Assembly (NCBI GenBank): GCA_030142905.1
Contig: JASJOG010000012.1
Span: 1,993,501 to 2,057,500, forward strand
Origin: Heliopora coerulea
Taxonomy: Eukaryota; Cnidaria; Anthozoa; Scleralcyonacea; Helioporidae
Reading direction: 5' to 3'
DNA length: 64,000 nt
In this document: piece after piece, positions 44,849 through 54,234 of the stretch
Position numbering within the stretch: position 1 is the first letter of the stretch
How the letters are laid out: the number at the start of each line of letters is the position of its first letter
Notes under the pieces: model-generated
Databases searched by the model: none
The model's input: the letters and a program-made list of their open reading frames with translations, nothing else
What the model was told of the DNA's origin: nothing
Program-made: the position numbers and the translations under genes

Positions 44849-45126
44849 CTTACAAAAATTTCACATTCATTTCACACATGAAAACAGTATTTCGTAAGTG
44901 AATATGTTTCAATTTCATATGTGAAAACGAACGTATAATGTGTGAAATTAATTTTTCATATGTGAACCTCCCATTTCATATGTGAAACACAAGTTTCGAA
45001 CACAAAGATTTCACGTATGAAATCTTGAACTAAGTCATTTCACATATAAATCAGGTATTTCATACGTGAAAATGTCCTAATTCCATGCGTTTCTTTACAC
45101 GTGAAATGACACGAGATTTTCGTAAG
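44849..45126 (-). repeat. Palindrome-rich dispersed repeat (copy 2, inverted)
   Basis: Inverted relative to copies at 21063 and 55755, with the same series of TTTCATATGTGAAA-like palindromes, a GTGTTCGAAAC word and ends CTTACAAAAATTTCAC / TTTTCGTAAG. Confidence 0.85.
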
Positions 45127-45190
45127 TGGGCAGAAACCAGAGCCAGACGACAATTTGCAAAACGGAGGATAAAGCGCAACCCGGACATAT

Positions 45191-45529
45191 CAGTGGCAGA
45201 TCCAGACGAGTTTCCGTAGGTTCCCACGGAAATCCCCTTTGAAAGTCTGATGAGTATCCAAGAAGAATGAAGCTACTTACTTTTTGTTGGAATAAGGACA
45301 TAGCTAGCTATCTTAAATGTCCTGTAATCCAGTTAAGACTATCTTTCTAAAGCCCTCAGAGGCTACCGGAAACGATTTCAGTACGTCGAATTTTCAAAAA
45401 TTTCTCTGGGACAGCATGTTCCCAGACCCCCTAGAAGAGCGTGCTTACCACGCTAATGTTCACCGCCCGAAAAAAAATCTAGTTGCCTATTCTGAAATCC
45501 TCTTTGCAAAATCCTGGATCCGCCACTGC
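45191..45529. mobile_element. TIR element, CAGTGGC ends
   Basis: CAGTGGCAGATCCAG at the left is mirrored by CTGGATCCGCCACTG at the right, about 340 bp, non-coding. CAGTGGCG-type ends are common in hAT-like MITEs of animals. No intact target duplication. Confidence 0.6.
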
Positions 45530-45614
45530 ACGTCATCTTGAGACCTGACATTTTAGTTAAAACAAGACAAGGCAAATTACGAGCGGTCATATTCAGGGTC
45601 TGTTTCAGAATCAA

Positions 45615-45654
45615 TTGGTCTGAAGATGACCGCGAAAAAAAGTCGAAATACTAA
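45615..45654 (+). ncRNA. Hammerhead-like cassette (degenerate)
   Basis: TTGGT, CTGAAGA, T, GAC-loop-GTC, GAAA, T, ACTAA. The outer TTGGT/ACTAA helix pairs with one G-U. Helix II is only three pairs long. Confidence 0.35.
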
Positions 45655-45975
45655 CGCAATCCTATCATTATCTTGGGTTCTCTCATTCTCTATGTTGAAT
45701 CAATATTAAGCATTTTACCTAGACGTGACAGTCGCCATGTTGGTGTTCCTTAACAAAGGATTTTTCATCATCGATCTTCTTGCGCTAGGTACACCAACAT
45801 GGCTGCCGCTCCCTTTGTTATTTGAAATTTTCGAAATTAAGTGAAAACGCTCAATTTACTACCAAAAAATTTTGAACTCCATACATGTTTACACTTTGAA
45901 CTTGATTATTAATACTTCGACATTAAAGGAAGACCTTTAAGAAGTATAAGACGAAGCGAAATCCGAATAAAAGCG

Positions 45976-45978
<3 letters not shown>

Positions 45979-46010
<32 letters not shown>
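45979..46010. repeat. (TA)n microsatellite
   Basis: An uninterrupted TA run directly left of the hammerhead-bearing palindrome. Confidence 0.95.
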
Positions 46011-46014
<4 letters not shown>

Positions 46015-46087
46015 GTTATCGGTTATCGTTATATATCCGTAGAGTGCTCAACAACATCGAAATGTGGGAGCGTATATATGTTCAATC

Positions 46088-46127
46088 TGCAGATGTACGT
46101 TTCGCTGTACTACAGCTCATCAGTGCA
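46088..46127 (-). ncRNA. Hammerhead ribozyme motif, left arm
   Basis: On the minus strand: TGCA (helix I), CTGATGA, GCTGT-AGT-ACAGC (perfect helix II), GAA, then ACG-TA-CAT (helix III, one C-A mismatch), C at the cleavage position, TGCA (helix I). All invariant core bases of the hammerhead are present in order. The very short helix III is typical of the minimal type I hammerheads known from Penelope-like elements, which are thought to act best as dimers. Activity here is uncertain because of the helix III mismatch. Confidence 0.65.
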
Positions 46128-46231
46128 GCTTGGAACGAATTTGGATTGATAAGGGACCAGAGTGCAATGGCCACCGCTCGAGTAGCGGTTTGAGCACTCT
46201 GGTCCCTTATCAATCCAATTTCGTTCCAAGC

Positions 46232-46271
46232 TGCACTGATGAGCTTTAGTACAGCGAAACGTACGTCTGCA
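46232..46271 (+). ncRNA. Hammerhead ribozyme motif, right arm
   Basis: TGCA, CTGATGA, GCTTT-AGT-ACAGC (helix II with one T-C mismatch), GAA, ACG-TA-CGT (helix III fully paired), C at 46267 as the predicted cleavage base (GUC triplet), TGCA. The two arms are complementary in their defects: this one has a perfect helix III, the other a perfect helix II. Confidence 0.65.
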
Positions 46272-46576
46272 ATTGAACATATATATATTTCTAAAATTCA
46301 TTATTAATTCATGAGGAAAAAACAAACGAAAATCATAAGCGTGCCGGATCTATATATGTGATAAAGATACATGTGCCTTTATACGTGAAGAAGTTCAATT
46401 TTTTCGGCTTACGAAAAATAAATTTCCATACTTTCTTCACGAATTCGTGTATTAGGAGGTTCATTTTAGAAGACATTTAAAAAACTCGCAATTCGTGCTT
46501 TATCAGGTCTAAAACACTCGGCTATCGCCTCGTATTTTAAATCCCGATAAAGCACTCCTGTTTGGTTTTTAAATAT

Positions 46577-46591
46577 TACATATACATATAC

Positions 46592-46640
<49 letters not shown>
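46577..46640. repeat. (TA)n/TACATA microsatellite
   Basis: TACATATACATA followed by a long TA run. Confidence 0.9.
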
Positions 46641-46642
<2 letters not shown>

Positions 46643-46756
46643 CATACAAATATGAATTAACTAGGAATTACGTCAATGATTACAAAGAAAGCCTGTCTGA
46701 TATCAATATTTACAGAGAAAATATTAACAAAGTGGAAATCATACAATGGTGGAAAG

Positions 46757-47271
46757 TAATGCTGCTCCCGATTAATCGATTAATCGATTAGTCGATTATT
46801 TTTTGGCAATCGATTATTCTTAAAAATAATCGGATCATCGACAACAACTACGCACTGCAACATATTCACCTGAACTTTCTTTCTGCAATTAAAAAAAATG
46901 CGAAGAGAGCATTCTCGCGCTCTCATTGCAGTCAATAGTGGTCTCGAAGAAGCTTGCAGCACTTCAGCCAGCTGTTCTTGATGCACTGTTATTTTTAAAC
47001 AAAAACAATATGTAGGCAGTCAAAGTGCATATTTCCTTATTTTGGCTATTTCTCTGCGTTTATATAATTATATTATATAAGTTTTTTTCTTGAGTTTTTC
47101 TACTGGAAAATTTCGAAACTTTAAAAACATTAAAACACACTCCTTTCTTTGAAAGGACAAACCACTGTGGACGTGTCATGATTTAAATTTATTCAATACG
47201 ATTAATCGATATTAATCGATTGATTACAGCGATTAATCAATTACGGATATAAACCGATGGGAGCAGCACTA
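46757..47271. mobile_element. hAT MITE with 8-bp target duplication
   Basis: TAATGCTGCTCCC at the left and the inverse of TAGTGCTGCTCCC at the right. GTGGAAAG flanks both sides (46749-46756 and 47272-47279). The 8-bp duplication and the TARNG start define hAT. Subterminal GATTAATCGATTAATCG words are repeated at both ends. No transposase. Confidence 0.88.
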
Positions 47272-47289
47272 GTGGAAAGTAGTGGTAAC

Positions 47290-47551
47290 TAATGAAAAAG
47301 TGAAAGTTTTTGCTTGCCTTGAGACCTGAGCTAAGCTCAGGTTTATTAAACTTAATATGTAGTGCCACGAGAATTAGTAGCTGATTAGTGTTGTAAAACT
47401 TACTGGAGTAAGGAATTTTAAAGTTGTCAAATACAAGACCCAGTATGAAGGAAGAAATGTGAAACGGATAGTCAATGTCGTTGAGTCTGTCAAATTGGCA
47501 TCTCAAGTCAGTGAGAAAGGAAGACCTCTCATTTGTATTTGAGATGGACAT
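47290..47551 (-). pseudogene. Possible Penelope-like C-terminal fragment
   Basis: The minus frame shows FLTDLRCQFDRLNDIDYPFH followed by a hydrophobic helix. This resembles the short region after the RT of Penelope-like proteins (a basic helix and an L-x-YP-x-H/L-x-x-x motif). The match is short and could be chance. Confidence 0.3.
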
Positions 47552-47605
47552 CGCCGCAAGGATACATCGGTGACCCTATCAGTTCAAACTAACACGACTA
47601 CTCAC

Positions 47606-47733
47606 TCTGGATTTTGAACTGAATATAAACAGATCGAAGAACTCGGCCAGCAAAGGCATATTTCGTCGCAAAATGGACACGCCGCCTGTAATGCCGTCCT
47701 CGGGAAGATACCAGCCAGGATTATTTCGAGTTT
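47606..47733 (-). CDS. ARHGEF10: ARHGEF10/17-family RhoGEF, probable exon upstream of the propeller
   Basis: Acceptor TTTGTTTTCTAG before 47733 and donor CCAGA|GTGAGT at 47606/47605 bound a 128-bp open segment reading NNPGWYLPEDGITGGVSI and NMPLLAEFFDLFIF. It ends in phase 0, as the exon at 44206 requires. I do not recognise the peptide with certainty. It is assigned by splice signals, phase, strand and position. It could correspond to the linker between the PH domain and the beta-propeller. Confidence 0.55.
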
Positions 47734-48325
47734 CTAGAAAACAAACTCAGTCATTAATCGCAAATCAAAGCCATTGAAGATGACTGGATTAGGGGTATTT
47801 AATTCGGGAATACATTCGCACAACAAACAGCAAGGCGAATTCGAAGAGTGTTTGAGAAGTATCGGTGTTAAAATTCCCATTTAGCACCGATTTACTTGAA
47901 GAGATAGCTGTTTGGTATGATGCCATATCGCGAAAAGCAAGAGAGAGTAATCGGCAGGACTTTCAACAAATTTTAACTATTATTACGCAGTAATTATCCA
48001 ACGTGAGAGCCCGTGTTGTTAGACATTGTTGATCGTCACTTTTCGTGCTTAATTACATGAAGTTAATCCTGAATTTTTGCGCCATTTTCCCGCTGGCCTG
48101 TTGAACTCATTCTCAAGATAAGTAACCATGGCGCACGTTCCGAATATGATCTCGTTCGGATTTTGCTGAGTCTTGGTTTTTAACCATAGCCGAAGTTGTT
48201 AGCCGAAACCTTAAATTCCTTAAATTGACCTCAGTGAACTTCTTTTGTAATCACTAAGATTTTATGAGTGGTTATTTGGTTTGGCAATGTAAGATGACTT
48301 GAGACTGGACTCGAAACTTGTTCTC

Positions 48326-48756
48326 GAAGACCATAGGCAGCCCAGAAGTGAAGGTAGCTGTCTTGAGTATTTGTAAATGGCGTCAATAAAGTTATATAAC
48401 CTATATTTACTTTGTTTATGGCAGGCGAACAGAAAAGAGAACTCAGAGAAGCCACTTCACTACGAGCGAATTGAAAACTCGCCCCGCTCCCCTTACTGAC
48501 GGCTTCACGCCACTAGCTTTCAAGACTTTTTATAATTTAGATTTTAAAAACAGTCTTGAAAGCTACTGGAGCGAAGCCGTCAGTAAAGGGGAATGGGGCG
48601 AGTTTTCAATTCGCTCGTAGTCAAGTGGCTACTCATACTTCTATCTTCTGTTCGCGTACCATAAACAAAGTAAATACAACTTATACAGCTTTATTAACGC
48701 CATATACAAATACTCAAGTCAGCTACCTTCATATCTGGGTTGCCTACCCAAAGACT
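48326..48756. repeat. Foldback element, arms about 200 bp
   Basis: The left arm (ending AGCTTTCAAGACT) and right arm (starting AGTCTTGAAAGCT) are inverted copies around 48539. Words shared include GAACTCGCCCCGCTCCCCTT-type inverse sequence, TACTTTGTTTATGG and AAATACTCAAG. They differ by about 10%. Non-coding. Confidence 0.9.
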
Positions 48757-48984
48757 TTATTAGCATTTATTAAAGGAAAAAACGTCTTCTTTTGCGCCAG
48801 TACAGTATATGAGAAATCAACCGTGTTCCAATCGATTCCTTCAATTAGTCAAGGTACATATGTTCGCGCAGCAGATATGTTGTGAGCTAAAACGAACGAC
48901 GAAGTGATTCATTGAAGGTCGTCAATCTCACATTTCACCAAAAACTCCCCTTATTCCCAACCAAATTTCGATTTGAAGCTTTTA

Positions 48985-49440
48985 TCAACTCCGAAAAACA
49001 CAATACGCGGACGAGACGCCATGAATTACAACACATTCCTCTTCTTATTGAGTTGCATTGGCTCCCCGTTCAGTATCGTATTCATTTCAAAATTCTTTTG
49101 TTAGTTTATAAAGCTCTCAATGACCTTGTTCCGTATTCTTCAGAACGATCTCTTAGGTCGGTGACTAAAGAACTTCTTCATGCTCCGAAATAAAGATAAA
49201 GAACCTACGGTGATAGATCCTTCTGCGTTGCAGGACCAACATTATGGAATGAACTACCATATAATCTTCGGAAAAGTGCTTCATTAACCATTTTTAAAAC
49301 ATCTCTTAAGATGTATCTTTTTAAGTTGCTACTTAATAGTTTTTAGCTTAATAGTGTTGTAAGTTATCGTTATCTGAGTAGTACTGTAAAGGGGCCTAGA
49401 ACATTGATGGAATGTGCGCTACAGAAATGTTATGTTATCA
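48985..49440 (+). pseudogene. LINE 3' remnant, frames broken
   Basis: Frame 48912-49193 contains LLIELHWLPVQYRIHFKILL and VYKALNDLVPYSS, the C-terminal signature of CR1/L2-type LINEs. The following WNELPYNLRKS and FKTSLKMYLFK pieces are in another frame. The 3' end GCGCTACAGAAATGTTAT is a typical tail for this group. Confidence 0.75.
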
Positions 49441-49612
49441 TTATTATAACTGTAATACATTGCGTAAATTAATTTAGTTTATGCGATTAAACTGTACGTG
49501 ACTAGGACTACTCAAGTGTTTGGGTTCCGATGCGCAGACGTAAGAAATGCACAAGCATCTTCATCGCAGGTTATCTTTAGGACAGATTACAACATTTGCT
49601 AGCAAATGGCAA

Positions 49613-49942
49613 AGGCTTTTTCATATGTCGCAATTAATCGGAATTCGCTGGAATTCATGTTTTGCGTTCCGTTAGGGTGGATCCCGACGTATGAAAATCG
49701 CCTCCGGTATACCAAAATGACGTATCGCATTTCATCCTTATTCATCGGAATTGATCGGGATTGGCATTCAACCCAATAAATCAAAAAATGTCTTTTCTTC
49801 TGATGAATGCGATATATTAATATCAGATATAGGATGAAATCCGACTTGACGTTTTCATAAGTAGGAGCTAGTCCATCGTAATTGATTGCAAACCATGAAT
49901 TCCGGCGAATTCCGATGAATTGCGATGTATGAAAACTAGCCT
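49613..49942. mobile_element. TIR element of the TTTCCATAT group (AATTCATCGGAATTCG words)
   Basis: Left AGGCTTTTTCATATGTCGC and the inverse of right AGGCTAGTTTTCATACATCG. Repeated CATCGGAATTCG(C/G)CGGAATT words lie just inside. Flanks CAA and TAA would be a 3-bp duplication with one change. Confidence 0.7.
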
Positions 49943-49944
49943 TA

Positions 49945-51740
49945 AGCAGCAATTGAGATGTTGTTAGAGCCCATTTACATGATGCGATTGTCGTAAACAA
50001 TTACTTGTTCTGGGCTATGTAATGTTGTGTCAAGGGCAAAATTCCGGCTTTCGATTCGCTTATTGATGTAGCAATATGTCCAGAAGACTCCAGTGAGTCA
50101 ATCAGATACACCAGAACGAACAATAACTTAAACTGCCCTTCGACCGGAAGTCCTTGAGCACATATCATGTGCATATAAGTAAACCCTCGGTAAACCTGTT
50201 CATTATCTCTGGAGGTTATTTGCTGTGTGGACCTGCGGTATCTGATTTAAATTATTCTCAGGATGATAAATGTGTGACTCTTCACTGCAGGTGAGATATA
50301 ACTTATAACCGTAAGCGTAGTCTAATAGGGACCTTAAGATCTACGACGTCAACTTAAGACTGCGTCCTTTAAATATTCATTACTTAAAGAAACCACGGTT
50401 TATTGACCACCGTGCTTGATACTTGCGGCTTGTTTTATAACTCATAAAACCCTCCAGTCCTCCTGAACAAGCTTTAGTCTCGGGTTGAATTCAACTACTC
50501 CGCGAGCCGACGTCGTCCTAAAGACGTGAAAATGGTCTGGGTAACGTTGTATGCAGAACGACAACAGTGTTGAGAGTGCTACGATGAGTAAAAAAATTAT
50601 TCATTCTCTTTGTTTTGCATGAAGAATTATTTTCTATAAAGGACGACATCGTTAAAGTTGAAATCTCAAATTTCCTGTAATGACCGCAATGTTTTCTTTG
50701 GTGATCAACAGCACTTTCTGCATGGCTACTCGCTTTGGCCATAGTTAATAGAAAGGGGAGACGTGGTTTGGGAACGGGAGAGGACCTAACATTTCATTTG
50801 AGACTTGTTTTCAAAGACTTGTGACTTGCCTATAGAGACTTAAACTTACTTGCATGAGACGTGAACCAAAGGACTTAGAGATAAGTCTGGGTTGGCTATA
50901 TTCTTAGGCAGGGCGGCTGTTGACAACGGTTTGACAAATGAGGAATTTTCAGCAAACCATTAGGAGATCTACTCAACGAAACGATTAATTGCCATGGATG
51001 TCATATCCACCCTTGTCTCTAATTTAACGTGTTATTGAAAGTAAAGCAAACAGCTGGAGTTAGGTTTCAGATCATTAGTAATAAAAGCTTTAACAGAATC
51101 TTGCAAGGAATATGAGCGCCCAGAACAAAACACGAATAATAGCCATAAAGGAATAAGAACGCTTAAGGTTTCGTTGTCAACTCATGAACGTTAGAATAAA
51201 CTTTATTATTCCGTTACAGCTTTTCAATTGTTCGGGTTTTGTGCTGGGCGCTCATCGTTTTTACAAGATTACGTTTTCCGCACGGGGAATTTCTTGCGAA
51301 TGTTTTAACATAACGAGAAACATCAGGATTTCGTTCTTCCAAATGTTTTAGCTTTATAACACCTGGGTGTTAAAAAGCTAAAAAAAAAAAGAAATGTTAT
51401 TTTGGGGGTCTTTTGGAGAGACTCAAGAAGGCGTGGGTGTAATTGGCTGGTATTATAGTTGCTTTGCGGGTCAGATGTTTATCAGGGTGCTGCACTGCTT
51501 AATGTTATCCTCCACGAATAACGTTTTCTGCTAATGTGTAGAGAGACGACCGTACACAGACTACAATCAAATGATGAAAACTGTAAGAAAAAAGCATAAA
51601 CAGCTGCTGGGTTAAAATGATAAAGACCCGAAAATACTTGAAACCGTCATTCTAACTTCAGAAAAATTAAAAGTATTTCCAGACGGCGTGTGATAAAAAA
51701 ACCCCGAAACCCAACAAAAAAATGGTTGGCGCCAAGGAAT
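49945..51740. other. Non-coding stretch, no feature recognised
   Basis: No exon with domain content found on either strand. The DH/PH exons of the ARHGEF10-like gene should lie upstream of 47.7 kb on the minus strand, but I could not see them here. Confidence 0.35.
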
Positions 51741-51744
51741 CCTA

Positions 51745-52310
51745 CAAACAAAAATGCCGTAATATTTTATTTTGTTAGAGAGTTACGACTATTTTCTTTG
51801 GCTGCAAGAATAAGTTTCTTCTGAGCAACACAAACAACACAAAGTGAAGACGACGAGTCAAAAATTACAGTGCCAGACACTCAAAGCCACCGACACTGGC
51901 GATAAAGCCGCGCCAAAGACTTTTGAATAAACGAATCCTCTGAAAGCTAACGACCACAGCTATCTTATCGCGAATATTTAACAACGGCGAAACGTCTACA
52001 AGCAAGAAATGAAACTCGACGTTTTTCCCATCTGACCGTGTTTTGTATGATTTTCTCAGAGCTTTACAGGTGTTATGGGAGTAGACTTGCCTTCGCTTTC
52101 TTCAACTTCTGATTGCCACTTCTTAACTTCAGTTATACGATGAATGACAGTTATCACTGACCGTCTCAAAGAATGATAATATATCTGCAAGAAAGCACCA
52201 AATGACTTTGTAACTTCTCAAAAACAAAAATGCCGTTATATTTTGCTTCGTTAAAGAGTTACGACTAATTTCTTTGGTTGAGTTCTTCTGAGCAACACAC
52301 CTATTAGAAA
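51745..52310. repeat. Direct repeat of about 80 bp flanking the left arm of the large palindrome
   Basis: A block with AAAAATGCCGTNATATTTT, GTTANAGAGTTACGACTA and TTCTTCTGAGCAACACA occurs at about 51745-51835 and 52225-52310 in the same orientation. Confidence 0.8.
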
Positions 52311-52725
52311 GGCGATCTGTTCCTAAGAACGAGCAATTACAAGGTCATTTGGTACTTTCTTGCAGATATATTATCATTCTTTGAGACGGTCAGTGGTCAC
52401 TATCATTCATCGTATAACCGAAATTAAGAAGTGGCAATCGGGAGTTGAAGAAAGCGAAGGCAAGTCTGCTCCCGTAACGCCTGTAAAGCTCTGAGAAAAT
52501 CATACAAAACACGGTAAGACGGGAAAAAAGATGAGTTTCATTTCTTGCTTGCAGACGCTTCGCTGTTGTTAAATATTCGCGATAAGAAGATAACTGTAGT
52601 CGTTAGCTTTCAGAGGACTCGTTTATCCAAAAATCTTTGGAGCGGCTTTATCACCATTGTCGATGGCTTTGAGTCTCTGGTGCTGTAATTGTTAACTCGT
52701 CGTCTTCCCTTTGTAACTTTGTAGT
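51838..52725. repeat. Large imperfect inverted repeat, arms about 385 bp
   Basis: The left arm 51838-52215 is mirrored by 52337-52725 with roughly 10% differences, separated by about 120 bp that contains the direct repeat. Matching words include CTTTGAGACGGTCAGTG, GTGGCAATC(G/A)G and ATTCGCGATAAG. No ORF and no clear transposon ends. Confidence 0.9.
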
Positions 52726-53374
52726 TTCTTTATCGGCGAGTAGTTTCCATCCATCAGCAGAAGGCAAGATTACTGTCCTTAAGGTAACCTCTTCATTTTC
52801 ATTTCACCTCGGGCTACATTTGAATTTTAGTACGACTTCTAATCTTCTTAAGGTAGTATTCTGACGCTTCGTCAGTTCGTCTGGTATTATAATTTAAATG
52901 GATCCTTTTTTTGACACCTTGCTTCAATACATTGAGTTCAGACGTTCCTCTATCCGCTTTTTCTACTAATTCATCGACGTTTGTTTGAGGTCAATCGTTT
53001 ATTCACGGATTGAAATGAATTACCGAACAGTGAAGGCTTTCGTTTCTTTTGCAGAAACCAATCTAACACAGTGTGAAGTGTGATTTATACAGCAATCTTC
53101 TCTGATTCGTTATCGCAGGAAATTACCCGGAATTTTTTCTTAAATTTATTGCACATTTGCACTTACTCAAACAATTTGTCAGCAAGTTATTCTAACGGTG
53201 CCACTTGTCCAGAAAATACAAACACATCTACCCTTTAGATATAATGTAATTTTTTCCCATCAAATTTTCTCTTACAAACAGTCCTCCGGTCAGCGAACTG
53301 ACTAAACCGTTCACAGTACAAGCAGATATACACTGTCCGATATGTAAAGAAAATTTCATGAATTGACCGACACT

Positions 53375-53475
53375 CCTAAAGTCAACTAGAAAAGTTGACT
53401 TGACCAGGATTCGAGCTCGCATCTTCAGGTAACCGGGCAGCTGCTCCACCAATTGAACTATCGGGTCAACTGGGA
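53375..53475 (-). repeat. tRNA-derived SINE, family C
   Basis: Minus strand: CCGATAGTTCAATTGGTGG (A-box side) and GCGAGCTCGAATCCTGGTC (B-box side) at tRNA spacing, followed by a repeated AGTTGACTT tail. It lacks good acceptor pairing and is therefore called SINE-like, not a tRNA gene. It lies just upstream of the GPCR first exon. Confidence 0.55.
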
Positions 53476-53684
53476 ACAATATACTCGTTTGATCCAATAA
53501 AAGTGTACGAGAGATTCTCGCGATAATTTAACATTTGATGTCTGTGAGGATGTGCAGTGTTTCGATTCTATTTCAGAATCATCCTTAGGGTAACTTGACT
53601 CTGAAATACAAGTCTCTTCTTCTTTCTTGGCAGTTGTTGTATGCTGAAATATACCACCTCTGAAAAGTGTGAGTCGGAATCACG

Positions 53685-53889
53685 ATGAGTTCAAAAACCA
53701 CAACAAACCTCAGTGTAGTTAAGGGAAACGACAGCATCCTTTTCCACAGCATCCTTGGCATTCTTGGAAGCCTTGCCGTCCTAACGAATGCACCGCTCTT
53801 GATTGTGCTTCTCAAGAGCAAGACTCAAGTGTTTCTCACGCGGATGAACTACCTCGTTGCAAGTTTGGCCCTGGCCGATCTTCTCACAG
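53685..53889 (+). CDS. Rhodopsin-like (class A) GPCR, exon 1
   Basis: The ATG at 53685 starts a 301-residue receptor made of two exons. This exon encodes the short N-terminus (with an NLS and an NDS glycosylation-type site), TM1 (about 20-43) and the start of TM2 with MNYLVASLALADLLTG, where LAxAD is the class A hallmark. The donor ACAG|GTACAT is phase 1 and rejoins exon 2 to make Gly69. The intron is 2484 bp and contains a TIR element and a palindrome-rich repeat. Confidence 0.88.
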
Positions 53890-54234
53890 GTACATTCCCA
53901 CAAATGTCGGAGTTTAAAATTATTTTTACTAAGTTAACATAATTAGAATTATTTTACTCGGCTGTCACCTCGTGTTTTAAATCCAATAAAGCGCTTCTGC
54001 TGGTTTTTTAAATATTACACAACTCCTACGAAATATATATACCATTGACAGGTAGAACTAATTTTACAGTATGTACTACAACTAATTTTACCATAATAAC
54101 TATAACTATACTATAATAACTATAACTGTACTATAATAACTATACTAACTATAATAACTTTAATAACTATAAATAATTTTGCAGATTAGTTCACACACTA
54201 AAATTACACAAATTGACCTGCATATTCATCATAC

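Larger units (their letters stand above)
46064..46300. repeat. Foldback element bearing two hammerhead motifs
   Basis: The left arm (from about 46076) and right arm (to about 46292) are inverted copies of about 100 bp with few differences, around a centre with CCGCTCGAGTAGCGG. Both ends run into ATATATA tracts. Each arm contains a complete hammerhead-type core. Confidence 0.9.

Noticed and set aside
50518..50742. Minus-strand Ser/His-rich ORF considered as an upstream ARHGEF10 exon
   Set aside because: No DH or PH signature and no matching splice sites.
53375..53475. Possible tRNA gene on the minus strand near the GPCR
   Set aside because: Only box words are tRNA-like; the stems are incomplete and a repeat-type tail follows.
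53555..53600. Hammerhead-like word with GATTC...GAATC stem and GAAAC
   Set aside because: The first core box reads CTAAGGA instead of CTGANGA, so it lacks the invariant bases.
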